Source of the DNA: Paraburkholderia podalyriae
GTDB lineage: Bacteria; Pseudomonadota; Gammaproteobacteria; Burkholderiales; Burkholderiaceae
Direction of reading: 5' to 3'
NCBI RefSeq assembly: GCF_014397785.1
Contig: NZ_VZQQ01000037.1
Location: forward strand, 1-64,000
DNA: 64,000 nt
Shown here piece after piece: positions 28,854 through 37,025 of this stretch. The stretch's first letter is position 1. Each line of letters starts with the position of its first letter. Position numbers and translations under genes: made by a program. A model generated the notes under the pieces. It did not search any database, was not told the DNA's origin, and saw only the letters and a list, made by a program, of their open reading frames with translations.

Positions 28854-29654
28854 ATGAAACTTTCGAAGCTGCTTATAAACGCGTTGGCGCTCTCTGCTCT
28901 CAGCTTTACCGCAGTCGCGGCTCACGCCGAAGATCTGCTCGACTCCGTCAAACAGGCCGGAGTCCTGAAGATCGGTCTCGAAGGCACCTATCCGCCGTTC
29001 GACTCGCGCAACAAGGACGGCGAACTGGAGGGCTTCGACGTTGATGTCGCGAAGGCCGTGGCAGCGAAGCTCGGCGTGAAGCCGGTATTTATTCCGACCG
29101 AGTGGAGCGGCATTATCGCGGCCCTGCAAAGCGGCAAATTCGACGTGATCATCAATCAGGTCACCATTACGCCGCAACGCAAGCAGATTCTTGATTTCAG
29201 TCAGCCATACACGTACTCGGCCGCACAGCTGATCCAACGAGCGGACGACAAGCGCGAGTTCAAATCGCTCGACGAATTCAAGGGCGACAAGAAGATCGGC
29301 GTGACGCTCGGCACCAACTACGACCAGATGGCGCGCGCAGTACCGGGCATCAACGTGCTGACTTATCCGGGCGCGCCCGAGAAGCTGCGCGATCTCGCCG
29401 CAAAGCGTATCGACGCGACGATCGACGACCGGCTGATGCTGCCATATATCATCAAGAACTCGCAGTTGCCGTTGCGCACGGGCGCGGTGCTGAAAGGCGC
29501 CGATCAGGAGATGGGTATCCCGTTCCGCAAGGACAATCCGAAGTTTGCGAAAGCACTCGACGACGCGCTAACCCAACTGAAACAGGACGGCACGCTGAAA
29601 AAGATCTCGATGCATTGGTTCGGCACGGACGTGACGCAGCCCATCGCACAGTAA
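28854..29654 (+). CDS. amino acid ABC transporter binding protein (FliY/cystine-type), orphan
   Basis: A 266-residue periplasmic binding protein with a signal peptide ending AAHA. It has VLKIGLEGTYPPFDSRNKDG and LEGFDVDVAKAVAAKLG, then VIINQVTITPQRKQILDFS, the block of the cystine/polar amino acid subgroup (FliY/TcyJ). GAGGAG precedes the ATG. No permease or ATPase gene follows, so it must use transporter subunits encoded elsewhere, perhaps shared. Confidence 0.85.
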   Translation: MKLSKLLINALALSALSFTAVAAHAEDLLDSVKQAGVLKIGLEGTYPPFDSRNKDGELEGFDVDVAKAVAAKLGVKPVFIPTEWSGIIAALQSGKFDVIINQVTITPQRKQILDFSQPYTYSAAQLIQRADDKREFKSLDEFKGDKKIGVTLGTNYDQMARAVPGINVLTYPGAPEKLRDLAAKRIDATIDDRLMLPYIIKNSQLPLRTGAVLKGADQEMGIPFRKDNPKFAKALDDALTQLKQDGTLKKISMHWFGTDVTQPIAQ

Positions 29655-30015
29655 TTCTCTCGTCGTTCTCGCGCACCTGCGCCGACTTGCCGAATGGTCG
29701 ACGCGGGTACACCGTTTGCTCGCCGAGCGGTTTCTCTCGCGGAATCGCTCGCGATCAACGCTTCCATTGCTTCGAATCACGAAGCACGCGCAAATACGCG
29801 ATTGCGCCCACCTTCCCCTTCGTTCTTCACGTTTCGTCCTTCATGCTGAATGGATGCAGGATGTGCTGCGCCGCAGTTGCCTGATGCTTCGAAAGCGTGC
29901 GATGCTTTCGGGGCCATTGATCCGGCCACCTCGTGTCGGACTCGCATATCGCCGGCAGACGGCATCGAATGGCGTGCGATGAGACCAGTGAAATGCCCAC
30001 AACCTTGGAGGCATC
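29655..30015. other. intergenic region upstream of second trehalase
   Basis: 361 nt without a convincing gene. It contains one dyad, CGAAAGC-N7-GCTTTCG (29889-29909), 107 nt ahead of the trehalase ATG, which might be an operator. No clear promoter boxes were found. Confidence 0.4.
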
Positions 30016-31692
30016 ATGAACATTCAGTCACTGTCTCGCACCGGCATCGGATCAAACGCGCATCTTTCTGTCAGCCCAAACAAGTACTTCGTGCCGCGAC
30101 GTTCGCCGATCACGATCGGCGTCGCATGCATCGCCACGTTCGTGTTCGCGTCCGCGAGCTGTCTGGCCGACACTCAGGTGGGCGCCGCGCTGCCGCCCGC
30201 GCCCGACATTCTGTACGGCGATCTGTTCGTTGCCGTGCAGACCGCGCAGATCTTCCCCGACCAGAAGACGTTCGTCGACGCGACGCCGAATGGTAGTCCC
30301 GCCGCGATCGTGCAGTCATACGAAACGCAGAAGAATCAGTCCGGCTTTTCGCTGCTGAAGTTCGTCAACCAGTACTTCACGCCGCCGCCCGATCAGAGCA
30401 TCACGCCGCCGCCGAACCAGAGTCTGCGCGAGCACATCGACTGGCTCTGGACCGGCCTCACGCGCACGACGACGAGCGCGCCCGACTACAGCTCGCTGAT
30501 CCCGATGCCCAAACCGTACGTCGTGCCAGGCGGCCGCTTTCGCGAAGGCTATTACTGGGACACCTATTTCACGATGCTGGGGCTGCAGGAGTCCGGGCGT
30601 GAAGATCTGGTCGACGACATGCTCGACAACTTCGCGTACATGATCGACACGTTCGGCCATATACCGAACGGCAATCGCACGTACTACCTCAGCCGCTCGC
30701 AGCCGCCGTTCTACTCGTATATGGTCGAGCTCGCCGCGCAAAAGGAAGGCAACAAGGTTTATCAGAAGTACCTGCCCGAGTTGCGCAAGGAGTACGCGTA
30801 CTGGATGCAGGGCTCGACCAGCACGCCGCGCGGCGGCGCGACGCGCAATGTCGTCGTGCTCAAGGATGGCACCGTGCTGAACCGCTACTGGGACGAACTC
30901 GACACGCCGCGTGACGAGTCGTACCTCGAGGACGTGCAGACCTCGCAGCAGGCGAGCGGCCGGCCGGCCAACCAGGTCTATCGCGATCTGCGCGCGACCG
31001 CCGAAAGCGGCTGGGATTTCAGCTCGCGCTGGTTCGGCGACAACCAGACGCTCGCCACGGTGCGCACGACATCGATCATCCCGGTCGATCTGAACAGCCT
31101 GTTGTTCCATCTGGAGACGACGATCGCGCGCGGCTGCTCGGAGACACGCGACTTCCGTTGCGTCGCGCAGTTCATCGGCCACGCGGCACGGCGCGCGGAA
31201 GGCATCAACCGCTATCTGTGGAATAGCAACGGCTATTACGGCGACTACGACTGGCAACTCAGCAAGGCACGCGACAACCAGACACCAGCGATGCTGTATC
31301 CGTTGATGGCCGGCGTGGCGTGGCCCGATCGCGCGTGGAAGACCGCGCAGACCGTGCAGAACGTGCTGCTCAAGCAAGGCGGCCTCGCGACGTCGATCTA
31401 TAACACCACGCAGCAATGGGACGCGCCGAACGGCTGGGCGCCGTTGCACTGGATCGCGATTCAGGGCCTCAAGCGCTATGGGCGCGCCGACCTCGCGCAG
31501 CCGATCGGCACGCGCTTTCTCGCGGACGTCCAGAACGTCTACAACACGCAGCAGAAACTCGTCGAGAAGTACGTCGTCGAAGGCGCGGGAGAAGGCGGTG
31601 GCGGGGGCGGCGAGTATCCGCTGCAGGATGGCTTCGGATGGACTAATGGCGTAACGTTGATGTTGCTCGATCTGTATGGCCATGGGCAGTGA
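30016..31692 (+). CDS. treA: second periplasmic alpha,alpha-trehalase (GH37)
   Basis: A 558-residue GH37 trehalase. Export signal: a long N-terminal region ending at about residue 50 ([11 protein letters not shown]); the Cys there could be a lipobox, though its context is not ideal. Signature 1 is [15 protein letters not shown] and signature 2 [10 protein letters not shown]. The catalytic Asp is expected in GWDFSSRW and the Glu in [16 protein letters not shown]. Its length fits E. coli TreA. It differs from the trehalase at 500-2377, which has another N-terminus and a long tail, so this is not a recent duplication. GGAGG lies 7 nt before the ATG. Confidence 0.93.
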   Translation: MNIQSLSRTGIGSNAHLSVSPNKYFVPRRSPITIGVACIATFVFASASCLADTQVGAALPPAPDILYGDLFVAVQTAQIFPDQKTFVDATPNGSPAAIVQSYETQKNQSGFSLLKFVNQYFTPPPDQSITPPPNQSLREHIDWLWTGLTRTTTSAPDYSSLIPMPKPYVVPGGRFREGYYWDTYFTMLGLQESGREDLVDDMLDNFAYMIDTFGHIPNGNRTYYLSRSQPPFYSYMVELAAQKEGNKVYQKYLPELRKEYAYWMQGSTSTPRGGATRNVVVLKDGTVLNRYWDELDTPRDESYLEDVQTSQQASGRPANQVYRDLRATAESGWDFSSRWFGDNQTLATVRTTSIIPVDLNSLLFHLETTIARGCSETRDFRCVAQFIGHAARRAEGINRYLWNSNGYYGDYDWQLSKARDNQTPAMLYPLMAGVAWPDRAWKTAQTVQNVLLKQGGLATSIYNTTQQWDAPNGWAPLHWIAIQGLKRYGRADLAQPIGTRFLADVQNVYNTQQKLVEKYVVEGAGEGGGGGGEYPLQDGFGWTNGVTLMLLDLYGHGQ

Positions 31693-31772
31693 ATCGCCGC
31701 GGCATTTTCAGGCGAGTGCATGCCTGCGAGGTTGTGAAGACCTCGTAGGCAAATCATTCCAGTGGAAGCAGA

Positions 31773-32141
31773 ATGATCTGGCTCGCCAATACTGTTCTCG
31801 TGCTGCACGCGCTGATCGTCCTATTTATCGTCGGCGGACTATTCGCGATCTGGATAGCCTACGGTTTGCAACTCGCGTGGGCGCGCAATCGCCTATTCCG
31901 GACCGGACATCTTCTCGCCATCGGTATCGTGGCGAGCCTTGCGGTGCTCGATGTGCCGTGCCCGTTGACCGTACTGGAGGACCAACTGCGCACGGGAACG
32001 GCCGGTTCGCAAGGCTTCATACAGCGCTGGGTTAGCGCGTGGCTGTATTACGACTTTCCGGGCTGGGTGTTCGTGCTCGCGTATGTCGCGTTTTTGCTGG
32101 CAGTGATTCTTACCTGGTACCGAATTCCACCACGATCGTGA
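31773..32141 (+). CDS. DUF2784 membrane protein
   Basis: A 122-residue protein with three hydrophobic helices. It has the family landmarks: an N-terminal helix after MIWLANTVLVLHALIV, the loop CPLTVLEDQLR and the C-terminal YDFPGWVFVLAYVAF. Function is unknown for the family. A GGAAG motif precedes the ATG at 31773. It may be cotranscribed with the trehalase, 80 nt upstream. Confidence 0.8.
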   Translation: MIWLANTVLVLHALIVLFIVGGLFAIWIAYGLQLAWARNRLFRTGHLLAIGIVASLAVLDVPCPLTVLEDQLRTGTAGSQGFIQRWVSAWLYYDFPGWVFVLAYVAFLLAVILTWYRIPPRS

Positions 32142-32338
32142 CACTATGCGCATAGGGTTGACTTAATTCTATTTAATGTGCATTTTTCAGCGGTTAAATT
32201 TACCATTTAATTGATTTTTCAAGCGCAAATAATTCCGACGGCGTAGCCACGGAAATTCCCAGTCATCGTCGCTATTCAATGCAATAAGGATAAACCACGT
32301 CCGCGGTTTTCCGAATCGCATAATCACTGCCGGGTCCC

Positions 32339-32368
32339 TTGACAAGACCTAGATTCACGGCCTATTTT
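32339..32368 (+). promoter_or_regulatory. sigma-70 promoter, probably for the S10 carboxypeptidase
   Basis: TTGACA (32339-32344) is a perfect -35 box. TATTTT (32363-32368) follows after 18 nt. Transcription would start near 32376 and give a 5' leader of about 265 nt to the ATG at 32640. Confidence 0.5.
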
Positions 32369-32419
32369 CAGTCTTGCTGTAAGTATCCGAAAGATTCAAT
32401 TTTTAAATTTTTCTTGAAA

Positions 32420-32437
32420 TGTCGAGATAAATCGACA
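32420..32437 (+). other. hairpin in the carboxypeptidase leader
   Basis: TGTCGA-GATAAA-TCGACA is a perfect 6-bp stem with a 6-nt loop, about 45 nt downstream of the predicted transcription start and about 200 nt before the start codon. Confidence 0.4.
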
Positions 32438-32639
32438 GGGAATTCCTTTGTCCATTCAATCGGTAATTGTGGAAAGTAAATAGAAATATAAATGCAAGTA
32501 TTTTGAATTAATGCATTCGGAAAAGCTGTCCATGCAACCGCTGCGTGCCTATGAGTGCGGTGCGGGTTTTTCGATCTCCAGCGCGCGCGACCGGCGAAAA
32601 GCGGCCTTTGTGTAGCGGTATCACTCACCAGGGAACGAG

Positions 32640-34475
32640 ATGAAACCAGACAGAAGGAGTACCGACGATGGCCGCGTCCGTCGTCATGGCCGGCTAGCCG
32701 CGCTAGGCGCGCTGACACTCGGAATCGTCATCCTCGCCGGATGCGGCGGCAGCGACGGAGGTTCGTCGGCGTCGGCGGTACCAGGCAGCATGGCGCAGGT
32801 CGCCAATCAGGCGCAAGCCGCGTCCGCGCCGCAAACGCCGTCCGCCAATCAGCCCTACATCGATCCCGTCACCTATTCGACGAGTGCAACGTCTGGTATC
32901 GCCGCGTCACTGGTCGCGGAAAAAGCGGCGATCATGCATTACCAATGGACGTCCGGCAGTACCACCGTGAACTACACGACGACCACAGGTCACCTGAGCG
33001 CAATGGATCTGACCAGCGGCGCACCCGAAGCGACGATGTCCTACGTCGCCTACACGGCGCCGAGCACAGATGGCAAACCGCGCCCCGTCACGTTCGTCTA
33101 TAACGGCGGGCCGGGCTCGTCGTCGATCTGGCTGCGTCTCGGATCGTTCGCGCCGACGCGCGTCGCGACCACCGATCCGCTGCTGAACGGCACGAGCTGG
33201 CCGAACTACCCGCTCGTGAACAACACCGAGAGCCTGATCGACACGACCGATCTCGTGTTCATCGATCCGCCGGGCACGGGCCTTTCCGAAGCGATCCTGC
33301 CGAACACGAATCAGACCTACTGGAGCACCGATGCGGACGCGAACGTCATGCGCGACTTCATCATCCGCTACCTGACGGTCAATTCGCGCAGCAGCTCGCC
33401 GATCTATCTGTACGGCGAATCGTACGGCACGCCTCGCACTGACATCCTCACGCTCGCGCTCGAATCGGCCGGCGTGCATCTGACGGGGATCACGCTGCAG
33501 TCGTCGATCCTGAACTACTTCGCGGATGCGATCGAGGCGGTGGCGATCACGGGTTCGCCCGATCAGCTCGCGCTCGAAACCGATACGCTGAGCGGCTACA
33601 TGCCGGGCTATGCCGCGGTCGCGGCGTACTACAACCAGGTATCGCCAACGCCAGTGAATCAGGCGCTCTACGCGCTTCGCAGCCAGGCGTTCGTGACCGC
33701 CAACTACAACCTGTTCAAGAATTACTCGTTGTACTGGACATTGAGCCAGCTCGGCGCACCCACTTACGCGGGACCGCCGAACTTCCCGCCGACGTGGCTA
33801 GAAAAGGTGTGGGACGCCGAATCCGGCCTCACGTTGCAGGCGATGCAGGGCTACTTCAACATCAATCCGTTCAACATCACGCTGGTGCCGGGCTCGACGA
33901 TCGGCCGCTACGATGGGCGCGTGTCGTTACCCAACTCGGACCCGCGTCTGCAGACCGATGGCGACCCGTCGGACATCCTGATCTCGCAGCCGTTCACCAA
34001 TGCGTTGGCCACGCAGATGCCGGATTACCTCGGCTACACGGCACCGAACGCGGCGTACATGCCGCTGAACGACGCGATCATCCAGGTGTGGAACTTCTCG
34101 CACGGTGGCCAGCCGTTGCCCGACACGATCCCCGATCTGCTCGGCGCGCTGAAGATGAATCCACAGCTGAAGGTGTTGGCGGAAAACGGCTTCCACGATC
34201 TCGCCACGCCGTTCTTCAATACCGAGAAGCAGCTTGCGCGGCTCAAGACGGTCCAGGGTCTCAACCCGAATCTGCAGGTCAACTTCTTCCAGGGCGGACA
34301 TATGATTTATCTGGATGACGTGGCGCGCCCGCAGATGAAGGCGGATCTCGCGGCCTTCTATGGCGGCAAGCCGATAGCAGGCGCACTGACGCTCGCGACG
34401 CTGCCTCAGCCGTGGGCCGACGAAGCGTCAGCCGCTACGCCGACGAGCGAGGCGGTCGCCGCGGCCGCGCCCTGA
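32640..34475 (+). CDS. secreted serine carboxypeptidase (peptidase S10), lipoprotein
   Basis: A 611-residue peptidase that removes C-terminal residues from peptides, usually at acidic pH. The N-terminus has a hydrophobic helix ending ILAGCGGSDGG (lipobox, Cys lipidated). The catalytic triad can be placed: Ser near residue 260 in LYGESYGTPRT, Asp near 518 in NGFHDLATPF, and His near 552 in QGGHMIYLD. The oxyanion segment FVYNGGPGSSS is intact. The C-terminal 35 residues are Ala/Thr-rich and low complexity. A weak GGGAACGAG precedes the ATG. The gene lies behind an AT-rich region unlike its surroundings. Confidence 0.88.
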   Translation: MKPDRRSTDDGRVRRHGRLAALGALTLGIVILAGCGGSDGGSSASAVPGSMAQVANQAQAASAPQTPSANQPYIDPVTYSTSATSGIAASLVAEKAAIMHYQWTSGSTTVNYTTTTGHLSAMDLTSGAPEATMSYVAYTAPSTDGKPRPVTFVYNGGPGSSSIWLRLGSFAPTRVATTDPLLNGTSWPNYPLVNNTESLIDTTDLVFIDPPGTGLSEAILPNTNQTYWSTDADANVMRDFIIRYLTVNSRSSSPIYLYGESYGTPRTDILTLALESAGVHLTGITLQSSILNYFADAIEAVAITGSPDQLALETDTLSGYMPGYAAVAAYYNQVSPTPVNQALYALRSQAFVTANYNLFKNYSLYWTLSQLGAPTYAGPPNFPPTWLEKVWDAESGLTLQAMQGYFNINPFNITLVPGSTIGRYDGRVSLPNSDPRLQTDGDPSDILISQPFTNALATQMPDYLGYTAPNAAYMPLNDAIIQVWNFSHGGQPLPDTIPDLLGALKMNPQLKVLAENGFHDLATPFFNTEKQLARLKTVQGLNPNLQVNFFQGGHMIYLDDVARPQMKADLAAFYGGKPIAGALTLATLPQPWADEASAATPTSEAVAAAAP

Positions 34476-34532
34476 TTGATGGTGGTTTCGCTCCGCGCGA
34501 GACCCTCTGACTACTTTTTATGGCGAATGATC

Positions 34533-34925
34533 ATGTCTTCAATCGATATCTTGCGACGTACGCTGGCGTTGATCGTCCTCGGTGTGGCCGTCGGCAGTGC
34601 GCACGCGTTGCCGCCTCAGCCGGTGGCGCCCGTGACGCTACCCAACGGCGCACACGGCGTGGACGGTCCGTTCTTTCCTCGTAACCGTGCGAACGCGGTC
34701 GCGCCGACCACCGGTTCAACGCTGCAGCAGCAGGCTCAGCAGCGCATCGAGAACAGACTGGGCGCGAATTCGGTACTCAGCAACGGCTCGTCGATCACCA
34801 AGGCCCAGGCGCAAAACAATGGGCTCGGCTATATCGCCCGTCATTTTGACGAGATCGATGCCGCGCATTCGGGCCGTGTGACGTTAAATGACGTCAGGCA
34901 GTATCTGCAGCAGCATCAGCAGTGA
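34533..34925 (+). CDS. secreted EF-hand protein, about 130 aa
   Basis: Starts with a signal peptide ending VGSAHA, followed by a Pro/Gln-rich stretch and a C-terminal EF-hand. The 12-residue loop reads DAAHSGRVTLND: Asp at 1, Ser at 5, Gly at 6, a hydrophobic residue at 8 and Asp (instead of Glu) at 12. A single Ca2+-binding hand is likely; partners and role are unknown. The start is taken at 34533; ATG at 34527 is equally possible. It lies 57 nt after the carboxypeptidase and may be in its operon. Confidence 0.65.
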   Translation: MSSIDILRRTLALIVLGVAVGSAHALPPQPVAPVTLPNGAHGVDGPFFPRNRANAVAPTTGSTLQQQAQQRIENRLGANSVLSNGSSITKAQAQNNGLGYIARHFDEIDAAHSGRVTLNDVRQYLQQHQQ

Positions 34926-34953
34926 TGGCCCGCTAGTCCGTTAGTCCGGGATG

Positions 34954-34997
34954 ACGGCCGGCGGTGCGTTGCCATCGTGCAACGTGCCGTCGGCCGT
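34954..34997 (+). terminator. long hairpin between convergent genes
   Basis: A stem of about 19 bp with a short loop. It is fully paired on the plus-strand RNA if three G-U pairs are allowed; the minus-strand RNA would have A-C mismatches there. It lies 29 nt after the EF-hand gene and 11 nt beyond the VOC stop. There is no T run, so it may act as a factor-assisted terminator or 3' mRNA protector for the plus-strand operon. Confidence 0.5.
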
Positions 34998-35007
34998 AGC
35001 CTGAGCT

Positions 35008-35421
35008 TCACTTCTCCGCTGCCGCCTGGATCATCTTCCATCCATTGCCAGCCGGATCGCGAAAGCCCGCATCGACGCTGCCGAAACGATCGACCGGCTC
35101 CTGCGTGAATTCCACGCCGCGCGCCTTCAACTGCTCGTAGCTCGCGCGACAGTCGGCAACGGACAGCACCAATGGCGGCATCGCGCCCTTCGCGACCATC
35201 GCGCGCAGCGTTTGCGCGGTCGCTTCATCGTGGACCGGCGGCCCCGGCATGAACAGTCCCAACTGGAAAGACGGCTGCTCCGGATGCTGGACCGTGAGCC
35301 AGCGGTAAGCACCGTTGCGCACGTCCGTGTGGACGCGAAAGCCGAGCTTGTCGACGTAGAACGAAAGCGCCGCGTCCTGATCGTCGACGTACAAACCGAC
35401 CACATTGATTCCCTGATTCAT
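35008..35421 (-). CDS. VOC-family (glyoxalase/bleomycin resistance) protein
   Basis: A 137-residue protein with the paired beta-alpha-beta-beta-beta modules of the vicinal oxygen chelate fold. It begins INVVGLYVDDQDAALSFYVDKLGF and ends FRDPAGNGWKMIQ. It is likely a small metalloenzyme or ligand binder of unknown substrate. Its ATG overlaps by 4 nt the stop of a decayed AraC tail (35418-35421), so it was once translationally coupled to that regulator gene. Confidence 0.85.
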   Translation of the reverse strand: MNQGINVVGLYVDDQDAALSFYVDKLGFRVHTDVRNGAYRWLTVQHPEQPSFQLGLFMPGPPVHDEATAQTLRAMVAKGAMPPLVLSVADCRASYEQLKARGVEFTQEPVDRFGSVDAGFRDPAGNGWKMIQAAAEK

Positions 35422-35494
35422 GACTCCTCCCTGGTTGAGGGCTCGACTGTATCGCTGGCCACGCGGCGGCGCTTCTCCAAAACTGCGGTCGGCG
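35418..35494 (-). pseudogene. 3' tail of a lost AraC-type regulator gene
   Basis: The frame encodes TAVLEKRRRVASD and ten more residues before a TGA that overlaps the VOC start by 4 nt. The C-terminus of the intact AraC gene at 36186-36665 reads IAVLKKRRRMAGE, with 8 of 13 residues identical and about 80 % nucleotide identity over 45 nt. The rest of this copy is missing. It is a vestige of an AraC gene that once headed an AraC-VOC operon. Confidence 0.6.
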
Positions 35495-35541
35495 GGATCG
35501 TATGCGCTGTCGGAAGCGCGACAAACGGCTGGCGCGCCGGT

Positions 35542-35885
35542 TCAATGCAATTCGTTGAATTCGACGCGCCCGCCCTTCATCACCAGCGGGATGTGCTCGC
35601 CCTGGCCGCTCAGGGAGTTCAAATCGCGCAACGGATCGCCGTCGACCACCAGCACATCGGCATAGGCGCCCGGTACGAGGCGTCCCAGCTTACCGGTCAT
35701 GCCGAGAATTTCGGCACCGATGGTGGTGGCGCTGCCGATGATCTCGGCGGGGCTCAGCACTTGCGCGCGGATTGCAAACTCGTCGCTCTGCATACGGTGG
35801 CCCGGGCCGAGCAGATCGGAGCCGAAGCCCATCCTGACGCCCGCGCGCTTGAAAATCTCCAGCGACTTCAAGCCCGCTTCACGCA
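35542..35885 (-). pseudogene. amidohydrolase, C-terminal fragment
   Basis: About 113 codons of the C-terminal end of a metal-dependent amidohydrolase (imidazolonepropionase-like). GLKSLEIFKRAGVRMGFGSD holds the conserved last metal-ligand Asp (GSD), and GKLGRLVPGAYADVLVVDGD is the C-terminal beta-sandwich. The signal peptide, HxH and other metal ligands are missing. The frame upstream of about 35885 turns into the other-frame reading of an MFS fragment. Confidence 0.75.
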
Positions 35886-36034
35886 CGCCACTGGTTGCGC
35901 AGCACCGGCAGCATGAAGGCCAGTACGGCGGCATCCATCGCATCGAACACGTAGCCGAGTCCGCCCAGCCATAGCAGCTTCCGATGAAAGCTCGAGTACG
36001 GCAGGCGCTCTATGCGTGCGGGAATCGTCGACAT
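35886..36034 (-). pseudogene. MFS transporter, N-terminal fragment
   Basis: ATG at 36034 opens a frame of about 50 residues containing YSSFHRKLLWLGGLGYVFDAMD and VLAFMLPVLRNQW, the cytoplasmic start and first helix of an MFS permease (sugar/aromatic acid type). After about 35886 it runs into the amidohydrolase fragment in another frame and hits a stop at 35879. The rest of the transporter is gone. Confidence 0.7.
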
Positions 36035-36185
36035 AGCATGCTTCCAGAAAGGGGGCGCCGTGGCGGCTGGCATGGTCGAACGAGTATAGAAAGTCGAGAT
36101 GGACGGGTCTTGGTTGCAAACCGCATCCAACATGCGGATTCCAGCATCACCGGGCGGCGTAGCGCGGCACACATCGGTACTGCGG

Positions 36186-36665
36186 CTATTCGCCGGCCAT
36201 GCGGCGGCGCTTCTTCAAAACCGCGATCGTCAGGTCCGGGCGCTGCGCGGCCTTCAGCACGCAAGCGGGCACGCGATCGAGTTCAGCCTGATCGGCGCGT
36301 GCCTGCACACGCATCTCGCTCGGGCTCAGGCCGGTGATGTCGCGAAAAATGCGGCCGAACGTGCCGAGGCTTTCCCAGCCGGTCGCAAACGCAATGTCCG
36401 TGATGGCGAGGTCGGTGTCGCGCAGCAGCGTGGTGGCCTGCTCGATACGCCGCGTCAAAAGATAGCGGTGTGGCGGCACGCCAAAGGCCCGCTTGAACGA
36501 ACGCGCGAAGTGCGCTTCGGACACGCCGCTGACTTCGGCCAGGCGCCGCACCGGCCAGGCTTCGTGCGAAGCCGCATCGATGCGGTCTTTCGCACGCAGC
36601 AGGCGACGCAGCAGCGCCGGGTCTTCGAGTGCGTCGGCGCCGCGCGTCCAGGTTGGCTTGGTCAT
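36186..36665 (-). CDS. short AraC-family regulator
   Basis: A 159-residue protein consisting of little more than the AraC DNA-binding domain. Two helix-turn-helix units are visible: VRRLAEVSGVSEAHFARSFKR and AITDIAFATGWESLGTFGRIF, then DITGLSPSEMR. About 40 residues precede them and a basic tail follows. Similar short regulators often sit directly before a VOC gene. Here the VOC gene is separated from it by about 760 nt of gene debris. The start at 36665 is the ATG closest to the domain. Confidence 0.85.
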   Translation of the reverse strand: MTKPTWTRGADALEDPALLRRLLRAKDRIDAASHEAWPVRRLAEVSGVSEAHFARSFKRAFGVPPHRYLLTRRIEQATTLLRDTDLAITDIAFATGWESLGTFGRIFRDITGLSPSEMRVQARADQAELDRVPACVLKAAQRPDLTIAVLKKRRRMAGE

Positions 36666-36793
36666 CGAGTGGCAGGCCTCGTGTTGATCGGAATACGCAC
36701 TATGGCCACTCGCCGTGGCCGCAGCGCGAGGCCATTGTTGCATGCCTCCGTGTGAACTCCGGGTCACAGGCTGCGATCAATGCTTCCTTATGG

Positions 36794-36806
36794 GTTGTCG
36801 TACAAC
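36794..36806. promoter_or_regulatory. GntR-like dyad upstream of the polygalacturonase
   Basis: GTTGT-CGT-ACAAC is a perfect 5-3-5 inverted repeat 219 nt before the polygalacturonase ATG. TTGT-N3-ACAA is the shape of many GntR/FadR-type operators, including those of hexuronate regulators. A degenerate second copy on the other strand (TTGTAAGACGA) lies near 36926-36936. Confidence 0.45.
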
Positions 36807-36856
36807 TGCGCGATCAGTGGATGAGCGCGTCGACAGCCGCCATCCTTCAAAAACCG

Positions 36857-36924
36857 CATACGTTAGGTAAGTTCGGGTAAGTACTGCATGTACGTAAACG
36901 AAGCCTTCACCTAACATTCGTATG
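36857..36924. repeat. imperfect long inverted repeat in the polygalacturonase promoter region
   Basis: CATACGTTAGGT (36857-36868) is matched by the inverse of ACCTAACATTCGTATG (36909-36924), with a 3-nt insertion in the second arm. GTAC-N5-GTAC (36881-36893) lies between them. It could be a multi-site regulator platform. Confidence 0.4.
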
Positions 36925-37025
36925 TCGTCTTACAACTTTCCTGCGCGGGTCGGCCTATCACGGCACCTTTCACCGGGCCGGAACGCATCTAAACACTCGC
37001 ATTCCTTAATAACAAGGATGACCCC

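Larger units (their letters stand above)
32142..32639. other. AT-rich leader region upstream of the carboxypeptidase
   Basis: About 500 nt whose GC content is estimated near 40-45 %, far below the rest of the window. It holds TTAAAT-N5-ATTTAA (about 32194-32210), a good promoter (32339-32368) and a hairpin (32420-32437) but no supported gene. It may be foreign DNA, a silencer (H-NS/MvaT-type) target or a long 5' leader. Confidence 0.5.
36666..37025. other. intergenic region upstream of the polygalacturonase
   Basis: 360 nt with no supported gene. It is AT-richer than its flanks in the last 170 nt and holds two inverted repeats (36794-36806 and 36857-36924), so it looks like a regulated promoter region for the polygalacturonase gene. 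Confidence 0.5.
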
